Positions 1-6,327 of a stretch of 6,724 nt of DNA are shown here, piece by piece (the stretch's first letter is position 1; every line of letters begins with the position of its first letter). Made by a program: the position numbers and the translations under genes. A model generated the notes under the pieces. That model did not search any database. It worked only from the letters and a program-made list of their open reading frames with translations, and was not told where the DNA came from. Source of the DNA: Pseudomonadota bacterium. GTDB taxonomy: Bacteria; Desulfobacterota; DSM-4660; Desulfatiglandales; B25-G16. Where the stretch lies: assembly GCA_015223015.1 (NCBI GenBank), contig JADFWK010000006.1, positions 1-6,724 on the forward strand. Reading direction: 5' to 3'.

Positions 1-942
1 ATCTTCAGTGGCTAATATGATGAGACAATTCGTCCTCTGATCAGCCACAATCCTGCTAACAGCAGCTACAGGTGCACCTTTTTTGGTGGGCCTTCTGACT
101 GCCTGTTGAAAGATACTGCCCAACGATGTCGCCATATCAGATGCTCTTGCATGTTCAAGGGGAATAACTGATATCTCTTCACCAATACCTATAACATCAA
201 TCTCGCTCACAATCCTGAGCAGGCGTCCAATATTGGAAAGCACATCGGTAATAATCAACATGCGGGTAGGAGGGTAGGAAACGATCACGCTGCTTTTGGA
301 TATCAAGGGGGCAAAAAGCCTCTTGAGCTCATCAGGATTGGCATACTCAAGGGGAATGAGTTGCGTCACCACCTTGTCCTCTGGAGTGATAGCCTGTTGG
401 CGGAGTCTGGTTTCAATATCCTTGGACCGGGCTTGGAGAGCGGGCACGATCTTGATGATATTTCCGGCCGGGACAGTGGTAAAGCCATGAACCTCAAGAA
501 CCGATTCAAAGACCTTGTAAGCCTCTTTTACTGAAATCTTGGTCGGGGATATGATGGTCACCTTTCCCCTCACCGCCTTATCAATGACAAAATTCTTGCC
601 GGTCAATTCGCTTATGAATTTAATAAAGAGCACGATATCTACATTGTCGAAATCAATGGTGACATACCGTTCATCAGATACCTCCCCTTTCGCGGCCTTG
701 CTTTCCTGGGTGATCTGTTTTCTTGGCACCACCTTTTTCTGCGGTTGAGGACGTCTTTTTATTACGCTGGGCTTCGCCTGAGCAGGTCTTTCAACCGGTG
801 GCTTGGGCTCAGGTGCAACAGGGGTCACACCCTCCTCCCCTGAAAGCCGCGCCCCCGGCACCGGGGAGTAATTCCCAAGTACTATGAGTCCTATCCATAA
901 AAAAGAAAAAAGGAATACCTTGGCTTTTAGCATAGATTTCAT
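1..942 (-). CDS. gspD: Type II secretion secretin GspD, N-terminal part (cut at window edge)
   Basis: This is the outer-membrane secretin of the T2SS, which forms the multimeric exit channel. The frame is open from ATG at 942 to base 1 (314 codons), so only the N-terminal half or less is present; domain N3 and the beta-barrel lie outside the window. Residues 1-31 look like a signal peptide: a basic start, a hydrophobic run at about 9-23, and a possible cleavage after PGA at 29-31. A Pro/Lys-rich linker covers about 40-90. The N0 domain is at about 93-170 (YVTIDFDNVDI, then TGKNFVIDKAVRGKVT). N1 is at about 188-248 (VTQLIPLEYANPDELKRLF) and the start of N2 is from about 255 (ISVIPLEHARASDMA, then RTNCLIILATED). 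N0 and N1 are the family's docking site for GspC, which is encoded upstream. The start at 942 lies 4 bases after the TPR gene's stop and has GGAG about 12 bases upstream; ATG at 933 is an alternative. The linker between signal peptide and N0 is unusually long and basic. Confidence 0.95.
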   Translation of the reverse strand, partial: MKSMLKAKVFLFSFLWIGLIVLGNYSPVPGARLSGEEGVTPVAPEPKPPVERPAQAKPSVIKRRPQPQKKVVPRKQITQESKAAKGEVSDERYVTIDFDNVDIVLFIKFISELTGKNFVIDKAVRGKVTIISPTKISVKEAYKVFESVLEVHGFTTVPAGNIIKIVPALQARSKDIETRLRQQAITPEDKVVTQLIPLEYANPDELKRLFAPLISKSSVIVSYPPTRMLIITDVLSNIGRLLRIVSEIDVIGIGEEISVIPLEHARASDMATSLGSIFQQAVRRPTKKGAPVAAVSRIVADQRTNCLIILATED

Positions 943-946
943 GAGA

Positions 947-1591
947 TCATCTGTCTCCGATTACCTCTTCAAAGCCTGGCATACCCTTAAGGTTTTGCAG
1001 GTCTCTGTCCTTTCGAGCCCACTCCCTTACCGATGTATCAAGTGAAATCGCCTTTTTCAATTGGGCCAAACTTCTTATCGTCTCCCCCTTTAAGGCATGG
1101 AGACAGGCCAGATTATAATACGGATCAACATAATCTGGCTTTTTCTGAATGGCATGCTCAAAGCTGTTTTGGGCCTCTGAATAGTTTTTGTCCTGCATAT
1201 AGAGAACCCCCAGGTTATTCAATGCGCAAACAGAACCGGGGTCAAGCATGAGGGTTTTTTCATAGAGCCTCCTGGCATCTTCCAGACGACCAATTTTATG
1301 AAGATGTCGTGCCCTTTCATAGCATTCTTCTGCTTTTACCAAGTCTTCTGACCTGGGCTGGGCCTCAGGTCTTAGAACCTCTGATGCCGGCACTGTTTTA
1401 TTGCCTTTAAAATCCAACCACGAATAGAGTGCAAAAGCAAGTAAAATGACACCAAAGCTGATCATCCATACCGCTCTACCAGAAAAAATACCGGGTTTTC
1501 CCGCGGTGTCTGAAAGGGTTCTCTGGTACCGTGGATGCCGGGCATCCTTTTCTTTTTGTGCCTTGAGCAGGGCCTCATGGATGTAGCTCAT
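947..1591 (-). CDS. Inner-membrane-anchored TPR protein with GspB-like N-terminus, probable partner of GspA
   Basis: The protein has 214 residues. It starts with MSYIHEALLKAQKEK, resembling the short cytoplasmic motif (MSYIL-ALKKAE-type) seen at the start of GspB/ExeB proteins. A single membrane helix lies at about 41-59. After a short linker come about three tetratricopeptide repeats at 84-118, 120-153 and 154-187; their diagnostic positions include ALNNLGVLYMQDKNYSEA and DPYYNLACLHALKGE. A degenerate last unit follows at 190-212 (ARKDRDLQNLKGMPGFEEV), a common TPR ending. The expected topology is N-terminus in the cytoplasm and TPRs in the periplasm. The position between the GspA-type ATPase and gspD is that of gspB, so a role in secretin assembly with GspA is inferred. 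The family match beyond TPR and motif is not proven. No good Shine-Dalgarno sequence precedes the ATG; the preceding small frame stops 3 bases upstream, so coupling may drive initiation. Confidence 0.85.
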   Translation of the reverse strand: MSYIHEALLKAQKEKDARHPRYQRTLSDTAGKPGIFSGRAVWMISFGVILLAFALYSWLDFKGNKTVPASEVLRPEAQPRSEDLVKAEECYERARHLHKIGRLEDARRLYEKTLMLDPGSVCALNNLGVLYMQDKNYSEAQNSFEHAIQKKPDYVDPYYNLACLHALKGETIRSLAQLKKAISLDTSVREWARKDRDLQNLKGMPGFEEVIGDR

Positions 1592-1602
1592 GGATCATAT
1601 TC

Positions 1603-1656
1603 GTTTCTTGGGTTTCTTGAGTTTGTTGTGTTCGTTGTGTTTGTTGGGCTTATTGG
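1603..1656 (+). repeat. Six tandem 9-base repeats (GTTYNTTGK-like)
   Basis: The units read GTTTCTTGG, GTTTCTTGA, GTTTGTTGT, GTTCGTTGT, GTTTGTTGG, GCTTATTGG, followed by GTTTAGATG where the unique core starts. The nine-base period keeps the opposite-strand reading frame open and encodes the Asn/Lys/Pro-rich tail of the remnant protein. The same repeat family flanks the fuller copy at 5853-5942 and 6328-6363. Confidence 0.9.
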
Positions 1657-1822
1657 GTTTAGATGAGCTCTGATTTTGAAGGAGATAGGTTATCAGGCCT
1701 GAATCTAATTTCGAAACCCTTTCCGCTTGCTCATAGATATGATTAAAGGTCTCCTCCTCAATATATCTCTGATCTAGAGCACCGTAAGCTTTGCTTTGAA
1801 CCTCGGTTGCCGAACAACGAAC
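1603..1822 (-). mobile_element. Deleted copy of a four-helix-bundle insertion element
   Basis: The segment sits between gspA and the TPR gene. It consists of six tandem 9-mers (plus strand 1603-1656), the C-terminal coding part of a four-helix-bundle gene (1662-1815), and one 9-mer in opposite orientation (GTTCGTTGT, minus strand 1822-1814). That single unit is identical to the unit at 1630-1638. The joint between the inverted unit and the coding part falls in a short shared GTTC/GTT, as expected if the middle of a longer element was deleted. Orientation is the same as in the fuller copy at 5853-6363. No transposase is present. Element status is inferred from the repeated occurrence and the repeat-flanked layout. 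Confidence 0.55.
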
Positions 1823-1827
1823 TCCCC

Positions 1828-3441
1828 TCACTTTGACACCTGATATAACAACGCCTTGGTTCGCCGGCCCACGACTCCGTCGGGCTTTAGACCAAAATAC
1901 GCTTGGAATTTCTTTATGTTTTGAAACGTTGGATCATCAAAGATTCCTGTGGGTTCAACCGGATATCCAATCTGTCTGAGCGTCTGCTGCACCTTTACGA
2001 TACTGGGGCCAATCATCCCCTTCACCAAGGTGAGGCTTTTGTTTTCATAGGGATAGACCCAGGAAACCCTTTGGCCCTGGTGGCTTTCAAGAAAAGCTCT
2101 GTTCACTCGGTTATCCCTCCCTTCCGCATCCATAACCACGGCTCCATCAGCAGTTATTTCCTGGATCAGGAGATAGCGAGGAGATGAGACCGTGTCGGAA
2201 GGTGAACCGGGTGAAACGGTGCCCGGGGATTCAGAAGGCTCAGGGTCGTCTAAAAGAATCCGAAAAGGTTTCTTGAACACGGTATAGTTTTTGAGCTCGC
2301 TACTGAATGGAAACAAACCCACATGAACCCTATCGTCCGCATACGGGTCTTTGTCATCCCTATCCCTGAAAAGCTTGAAGAGTCCAGCGATGCTTGTCTG
2401 GTCATCGAGGAATAGACTTGGCTGTTTTCTTTCGGGCACCGGAACAGCAACCGTTTCCTTGCTCTGAGGCATGGGCAAACGAATTGTCGCCTCACCGGGG
2501 AATATCTTTAGAATATCCCCTCTATGAATCCATATGGAAAAACCTGCCAAAATGATCAACAAGGCCACAAAAACCGGGAGCAATCTACCCAGTTTTTTGG
2601 GCCAAAAACGAGCCCCCATTTCTGGTGCCAGATTGCCCCTTATATCCTTAACCGCCTTGCGAACGGTTCCCTTAGATATGGTGAATTCATCTTTTGCATA
2701 CCCAACGAGAAGTGACCTGTCACAAACCGCATTGATCCTCCGGGGATTTCCCCGAGAATATCGATAGATCTCCTTTAAGGCACCGGTGGTAAACCTCAGA
2801 TCTCCTCTTCCGCCTCCTACCACCAATCGATGTTCCACATAGCCCTGGACATCCTTTCGATCCAGAGATCTGAGCTCGTAACGAACCATAACCCGCTCAT
2901 CAAGCTGCTTCAGCGAAGGGTGAGCAAGAAGCTCCTTCAATTCGAATTGCCCCACAAGAACGATCTGTATTAGTTTCTCCTTTTCTGTTTCCAGATTTGA
3001 CAGCATCCTTATCTGTTCAAGCACAGGCATAGAAAGATTCTGGGCCTCATCAATCAACAAAACTGCATTGCCTCCCGTGCTGAAGGTCTTGAGCAAGAAC
3101 TGATTGAGTTTATCGATGTATTCCTTTTTTGTTTTACCTGAGGAATCCAGATCAGTGCCAAACTCTTGATTTACTGTCTCCAGCAGCTCTGTGTCGGAAA
3201 TAAATGAATTGAATATCAAGGCGCTCTTGATTGACTCGTCTAATCGCTCAAGGAGAGCCCTGGAAAGGGTGGTCTTACCAGTACCAATACCACCGGTAAT
3301 AACGATAAAACCCTTCCGGCCATTGATTCCATAGAGGAGGTGGTCAAGGGCCTCCCTGTGGTAGGTGCTCAAGAAGAGGTACCTTGGATCAGGGGTCAGA
3401 TTGAAAGGGTTTTCTTTAAAACCGAAATAGGACGCATACAT
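1828..3441 (-). CDS. gspA: GspA/ExeA-type AAA ATPase with C-terminal peptidoglycan-binding domain
   Basis: The protein has 537 residues and matches ExeA/GspA-type architecture. A cytoplasmic AAA ATPase domain covers about 1-270, opening with the family motif YFGFKENPFNLTPDPRYLF. Walker A is GGIGTGKTT at 50-58, Walker B is VLLIDEAQ at 127-134, a sensor-1-like LVGQ is at 162-165, and a sensor-2-like GNPRRIN is at 231-237. One membrane helix follows at about 288-305. A long periplasmic part carries a peptidoglycan-binding type 1 domain at about 474-535 (VKVQQTLRQIGYPVEPTGIFD, FQAYFGLKPDGVVG). The stretch at about 420-470 may be the degenerate peptidase-C39-like fold seen before this domain in some GspA proteins; that is only a suggestion. 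In Aeromonas, ExeA with ExeB is needed to place the secretin across peptidoglycan. The ATG at 3441 has AGGTGA 7 bases upstream and follows the gspC stop by 7 bases. Confidence 0.93.
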   Translation of the reverse strand: MYASYFGFKENPFNLTPDPRYLFLSTYHREALDHLLYGINGRKGFIVITGGIGTGKTTLSRALLERLDESIKSALIFNSFISDTELLETVNQEFGTDLDSSGKTKKEYIDKLNQFLLKTFSTGGNAVLLIDEAQNLSMPVLEQIRMLSNLETEKEKLIQIVLVGQFELKELLAHPSLKQLDERVMVRYELRSLDRKDVQGYVEHRLVVGGGRGDLRFTTGALKEIYRYSRGNPRRINAVCDRSLLVGYAKDEFTISKGTVRKAVKDIRGNLAPEMGARFWPKKLGRLLPVFVALLIILAGFSIWIHRGDILKIFPGEATIRLPMPQSKETVAVPVPERKQPSLFLDDQTSIAGLFKLFRDRDDKDPYADDRVHVGLFPFSSELKNYTVFKKPFRILLDDPEPSESPGTVSPGSPSDTVSSPRYLLIQEITADGAVVMDAEGRDNRVNRAFLESHQGQRVSWVYPYENKSLTLVKGMIGPSIVKVQQTLRQIGYPVEPTGIFDDPTFQNIKKFQAYFGLKPDGVVGRRTKALLYQVSK

Positions 3442-3448
3442 GAAGCTC

Positions 3449-3454
3449 TCACCT
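3449..3454 (-). promoter_or_regulatory. Ribosome binding site of gspA
   Basis: AGGTGA on the minus strand lies 7 bases before the gspA ATG. Its last three bases are the gspC stop codon, so termination of gspC places ribosomes on this site. It is the clearest start signal in the window. Confidence 0.7.
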
Positions 3455-4291
3455 GAATTGGTAATTGATTATTTTTTCCTCTCCATTTCTCATCACCTGC
3501 AATGCAACACGAGATCCTGATTTCAATCTCTGGTAGACCTCCATTACGTCATCGGGGCTTTCAATATTCCTGCCATTTATTCCCTGCACAATGTCACCGT
3601 TTCTCAATCCGAGTTTTGCGAAAAAAGAACCCGGCTTGATATTGCTGATGGCTAAACCGTCTGGATTGCCATCCCTGAAGTGAGGCCTTATCCTTACCTG
3701 AGTAAGTAATTGATGAACGTTCTTAAGGGATTTGTCCACCTCTGAACGGCTTACTTGTATGGTAGCTTCTTTCTTACCGGCCGGTGAGCGCACATATTCA
3801 GTTTCAGCTCTCGAGGCAGCCTCTTCCTCCATGGTCAGGATTTCATCCTTGTCATTGACGCGCAAGACCACCTTGCCTCTCAATATCCTCTTGACCGTGG
3901 CACCCTGAACGCTGTCACCCACCTTATAAAGCCCTTGCTTCCTTTTGTTGACCTCTTCAATAACAGCAAAGGCATACTGTTTACCGCCTACAACTGTTCC
4001 CAACAGAGCTACATTCAAGGAAGTGGGCTCCAGGTCATCAAGATCTTCCCCTCCGGTTTCCTGTGATACCTCTTCTCCGGAACCGAAGATATGTCTATCA
4101 ATAATTGCCCGGTAGTAGCCCAAGGGGAACTTCCCGTGTTCTTTCACATCCGGTACCTGGGACAAGGCACTTTTCTGGGTATCAACCCCCCGGAGATGAG
4201 CCGTGCTAATGAGGTAAAAGAGATTCACCGCAATAAAGATAATAACAGCCAAGGCCAACAGATTAAAAAGGGTCAGGAAACGCTTGGGCAT
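3449..4291 (-). CDS. gspC: Type II secretion system protein GspC with PDZ domain
   Basis: GspC is the bitopic inner-membrane protein that connects the T2SS platform to the N domains of the secretin and helps choose substrates. From ATG at 4291 it has 280 residues. A basic N-terminus is followed by a membrane helix at about 8-28. The homology region is at about 61-155, beginning RAIIDRHIFG and containing LLGTVVGGKQYAFAVIE and LYKVGDSVQGATVKRI. A linker leads to a PDZ domain at about 195-280, with GLRNGDIVQGING at 228-240. Three starts are possible. TTG at 4333 lies inside gspN and lacks support. ATG at 4300 has GGA touching it. ATG at 4291 has GGA 9 bases upstream and is preferred. The gene starts just after the gspN stop, consistent with coupling. 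Confidence 0.93.
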   Translation of the reverse strand: MPKRFLTLFNLLALAVIIFIAVNLFYLISTAHLRGVDTQKSALSQVPDVKEHGKFPLGYYRAIIDRHIFGSGEEVSQETGGEDLDDLEPTSLNVALLGTVVGGKQYAFAVIEEVNKRKQGLYKVGDSVQGATVKRILRGKVVLRVNDKDEILTMEEEAASRAETEYVRSPAGKKEATIQVSRSEVDKSLKNVHQLLTQVRIRPHFRDGNPDGLAISNIKPGSFFAKLGLRNGDIVQGINGRNIESPDDVMEVYQRLKSGSRVALQVMRNGEEKIINYQFR

Positions 4292-4304
4292 AGTGACCAT
4301 TCCG

Positions 4305-5201
4305 TTAAATGAAACTAATCTTCGGCTGAGCAAGGGTTCCGCGTATACGAAAGGGAAGCGCTCCCTTTCTCAGCCTTTCTCTGAAATACTTGAGAGTACT
4401 CTGGGCACCTTCGGCCTTTTTGAAGAATGCAGCGAATGGCTCGATCGTACCTTTAAGATCGAGGCTACTCTTTTCCAATTGTTCTCTTAAGCGAATGCTC
4501 CCTGATAGGCTACCCTTCAGCAGGGGGCCCTCCAATTGGAGGCGAGTGAGGTTTACCGTTCCTCTCTTGAGGGCCATACTAATGGCAATCTCATTATACT
4601 CAATGGACTCCAATGTTAAGACGGGCGACAAGAGCTCAATCCTGCCGTTTACGATTTTGAGATTCGCTTCTCCACCGCCGTTCAACAACCTCTCTCTCTG
4701 TCCGCTGTAAGAGATGGTGCCGGTAAGGGTTCCATCAACGTATCTGCCAATCAAATCCTTCAGGTGCTCATAGGTGCCAATTCGAATCGTGTCAAATTCG
4801 ATTTCCGCTTTAAAGGGACTTGCCCTGTCATTATTGTTGAAATTTGTGCAACCCTTTATTTTACCTCCATAAGCCACGCACCGAAAGCACCACCTATGGT
4901 CTCCCCTAATAAATGACCCTGCCTCGGGTCTCAAGAGAAGGCTGTCAGCCCTGAAAAGCTTTCTGTCAGGCTTATCCACAAATGAAATTTCGGTGTGACC
5001 AAATTTTAGACTACAAACCGGCCATGGTTTTATCCTGTCTATCGAAACCGTGAGGGGAGGATTGAGGTTCCGCGCCTTTATCTGTAGATAGTCTCTGACG
5101 GCATCCGAAGGAAAAAGAAAATATAGAAAACCAGCCGTCAAAAAAATGCAGTAGATTGTGTACCCGACCCATTTTCTATGTTTCGATGAGGACTGTATCA
5201 T
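4305..5201 (-). CDS. gspN: Type II secretion system protein GspN (deltaproteobacterial type)
   Basis: This accessory T2SS protein has 298 residues and resembles the GspN family found in deltaproteobacterial operons. One membrane helix lies at about 12-30, and the rest is expected in the periplasm as a beta-rich region. It resembles the N- and AsmA-like repeats of the family (LTVSIDRIKPWPVCSLKFG, then VDGTLTGTISYSG, and a closing GTLAQPKISFI). An oddity is a cluster of cysteines in the periplasmic part (WCFRCVAYGGKIKGC), where a disulfide is possible. GspN is dispensable or absent in many T2SS and its exact job is unclear. The ATG at 5201 is preferred, with GAG about 9 bases upstream; an in-frame TTG at 5207 would add two residues but sits too close to that signal. 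The preceding gap carries an inverted 8-base repeat array. Confidence 0.85.
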   Translation of the reverse strand: MIQSSSKHRKWVGYTIYCIFLTAGFLYFLFPSDAVRDYLQIKARNLNPPLTVSIDRIKPWPVCSLKFGHTEISFVDKPDRKLFRADSLLLRPEAGSFIRGDHRWCFRCVAYGGKIKGCTNFNNNDRASPFKAEIEFDTIRIGTYEHLKDLIGRYVDGTLTGTISYSGQRERLLNGGGEANLKIVNGRIELLSPVLTLESIEYNEIAISMALKRGTVNLTRLQLEGPLLKGSLSGSIRLREQLEKSSLDLKGTIEPFAAFFKKAEGAQSTLKYFRERLRKGALPFRIRGTLAQPKISFI

Positions 5202-5244
5202 ACCCAATTTCTCTTAGGCATTCATAGAGCTTACTGATTTGAAG

Positions 5245-5320
5245 TATTGGAGTGCTGGAGTATCGGAGTATTGGTCTCTTATTCTTTCATTGCTCCATAA
5301 CTCCCTTTCTCCATTCCTCC
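5245..5320. repeat. Inverted array of 8-base GGAGNNNT repeats in the gspM-gspN gap
   Basis: The 122-base gap between gspM and gspN (5208-5329) contains two arms. On the plus strand from about 5242 come GAAGTATT, GGAGTGCT, GGAGTATC and GGAGTATT. On the minus strand, ending near 5320, come GGAGGAAT, GGAGAAAG, GGAGTTAT and GGAGCAAT. Each arm has four units on an exact 8-base period. The arms are inverted relative to each other around a loop of roughly 14 bases and match at 21 of 33 positions by eye, so the hairpin is imperfect. There is no T-run, so it does not look like an intrinsic terminator. Nothing else was recognised in the gap. Confidence 0.75.
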
Positions 5321-5329
5321 TGTCTTTAT

Positions 5330-5845
5330 CTACTGAAAGGTTAGTACCTGCAAGATGGCATCGATGCGCCCGGCCTTCTTTTTGTTTTCTTTTACTGAAA
5401 TTCTCTTGATGCTCACAGCATTTTCGGTTGATTCAATACGCCAAAGGTAGCCGGATAACTGTTTTAAGGTAATTGCCTCCAATTTCATCTCAACCAAGGA
5501 TTCTTTGTGGGGACCAGACCCCGCCGAAACAGAGGGTTTCATGTATTTGATACTGTTCTTGACACCGGCGTCACGTGCCTCCTTTTCAAGAAATGAAAAA
5601 AGTGTAAATCCCTTCTTCCGTTCAGCAAGTATCTGCTTTATTCCTTGAGAACCCTTCCGGTATCTATTGTATTCAGAACTCAGCTTTACTATCTCTTCCA
5701 ATCCATCTTGTTTTGCACTGACACCTCTTCCAACCCTCCTTCTGGCGTCAAAGAAGGGGGAGATCAGGAATTGAAAGATGAAAAAAACTGCGAGAAACAA
5801 TGCCGCACCAGATACAAAATATCTTTCACGTCGTGCAAGTTTCAT
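5330..5845 (-). CDS. gspM: Type II secretion system protein GspM
   Basis: GspM is an inner-membrane T2SS platform protein that pairs with GspL. It has 171 residues, the usual size. A short basic cytoplasmic start (MKLARRERYF) leads into one membrane helix at about 11-31. A likely coiled-coil segment follows at about 40-75 (EEIVKLSSEYNRYRK). The periplasmic ferredoxin-like domain is at about 80-171 (LFSFLEKEARDAGV, SIKYMKPS, LEAITLKQLSGYLWRIE, VSIKRISVKEN), matching the GspM pattern. The start is set by the protein pattern. No convincing Shine-Dalgarno is present because the leader consists of the 9-base repeat array of an inserted element. The gene is separated from its usual partner gspL by that element (about 520 bases). 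Confidence 0.92.
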   Translation of the reverse strand: MKLARRERYFVSGAALFLAVFFIFQFLISPFFDARRRVGRGVSAKQDGLEEIVKLSSEYNRYRKGSQGIKQILAERKKGFTLFSFLEKEARDAGVKNSIKYMKPSVSAGSGPHKESLVEMKLEAITLKQLSGYLWRIESTENAVSIKRISVKENKKKAGRIDAILQVLTFQ

Positions 5846-5852
5846 GATGTGG

Positions 5853-5942
5853 GTTTCTCGGGTTTATTGTGTTTGTTGGGTTCATTGTGTTTGTTGTGTT
5901 TGTTGGGTTCATTGTGTTTGTTGGGCTTCTTGGGTTTCTTGG
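5853..5942 (+). repeat. Ten tandem 9-base repeats (GTTYNTTGK-like), gspM-proximal arm
   Basis: Ten consecutive 9-mers run without interruption, for example GTTTATTGT, GTTTGTTGG, GTTCATTGT, GTTTGTTGT, GCTTCTTGG and GTTTCTTGG. Bases 5871-5900 pair with the inverted array at 6334-6363, with 27 of 30 positions identical. Read in the ancestral frame on the minus strand, the array encodes a PNKHNE-type tail ending in a TGA that overlaps the gspM ATG (ATGA). Confidence 0.9.
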
Positions 5943-5990
5943 GTTTAGATGAGCTCTTGTTTTGAAGGAGATAGGTTATCAGGCCCGAAT

Positions 5991-6320
5991 CTAGTTTAGA
6001 AACCTTTCAGCTTGCTCATAGATATGATTAAAGGTCTCCTCCTCAACATATTTCTGATCTAGAGCAACGTAAGCTTCGCTTTGAACCTCGGTTGCCGAAC
6101 TTTTTGATATGAAAAGGTACTGAATGAATTCATTGTTCGATCTGCGACTAAAACCTTCTGCTATGTTACTCATGGATGATACTGCAGCACCAGTAATCTG
6201 CCCACATAGTCTGGCATCTTTTTGAAAATCTTTGCTCTCCTTTATTGCTCGATAAACAAAATTCACCAATTTGCGTGCTTCCTGCCAACAGTGTAGATCT
6301 TCAAACCTCTTAATTTTCAT
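5991..6320 (-). CDS. Four-helix-bundle protein, 23S rRNA intervening-sequence (S23) family, C-terminally frameshifted
   Basis: From ATG at 6320 the product has 109 residues. It opens with MKIKRFEDLHCWQEARKLV and contains QITGAAVSSMSNIAEGFSRR and NNEFIQYLFISKSSATEVQ, the diagnostic segments of the small four-helix-bundle proteins encoded in 23S rRNA intervening sequences and related to the DGR accessory protein bAvd. The molecular role of the family is not settled; nucleic-acid binding has been shown for bAvd. Upstream GTG at 6356 would add twelve residues encoded by the repeat array and is not favoured; neither start has a clear Shine-Dalgarno. Compared with the copy at 1662-1815, one base is missing near 6003-6006 (AAAGG versus AAAGGG). 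The frame therefore ends in ERFLN and loses the helix-four end (KLDSGLITYLLQ) plus a tail of about 40 residues. It may be an inactivated gene. Confidence 0.8.
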   Translation of the reverse strand: MKIKRFEDLHCWQEARKLVNFVYRAIKESKDFQKDARLCGQITGAAVSSMSNIAEGFSRRSNNEFIQYLFISKSSATEVQSEAYVALDQKYVEEETFNHIYEQAERFLN

Positions 6321-6327
6321 TTTTGAC

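Larger units (their letters stand above)
1595..1831 (-). pseudogene. Truncated four-helix-bundle (23S rRNA IVS-type) protein fragment
   Basis: This is a 78-codon frame whose GTG start overlaps the gspA stop (GTGA) and whose TGA lies 3 bases before the TPR gene. From about residue 7 (SATEVQSKAY) to residue 54 it matches the C-terminal part of the four-helix-bundle protein at 5991-6320, and it continues through the end of helix four (KLDSGLITYLLQ). The N-terminal two thirds of the family, including the IAEGF signature, are missing. The C-terminal tail is a low-complexity Pro/Asn/Lys/His stretch (KPNKPNKHNEHNK) encoded by the 9-base repeat. At the nucleotide level 1662-1815 and 5948-6100 are about 93% identical, counted by eye. 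The frame is open and may be translated through coupling with gspA, but it cannot form the full bundle. I therefore call it a remnant rather than a working gene. Confidence 0.7.

Noticed and set aside
296..748. Rightward reading frames at 296-490 and 539-748
   Set aside because: They lie antisense to the well-supported gspD frame and have no recognisable protein features.
4292..4333. Upstream TTG start of gspC at 4333
   Set aside because: It lies inside gspN, has no ribosome site, and the membrane-anchored protein pattern begins at the ATGs at 4300/4291.
5284..5318. Small leftward frame of 11 codons (MEKGSYGAMKE) after an AGGAGG
   Set aside because: The AGGAGG is only one base from the ATG and is itself part of the octamer repeat; the peptide has no support.
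5242..5320. Intrinsic terminator between gspM and gspN
   Set aside because: The stem is imperfect and no T-run follows on the transcribed strand; the downstream genes belong to the same operon.
5853..5942. CRISPR-like tandem repeat array
   Set aside because: The 9-base units are contiguous with no spacers, are degenerate, and have no cas genes nearby.
5991..6320. Diversity-generating retroelement accessory protein (Avd)
   Set aside because: The family is related, but no reverse transcriptase, template repeat or variable C-type lectin gene is visible; the IAEGF-type segments fit the rRNA intervening-sequence group.
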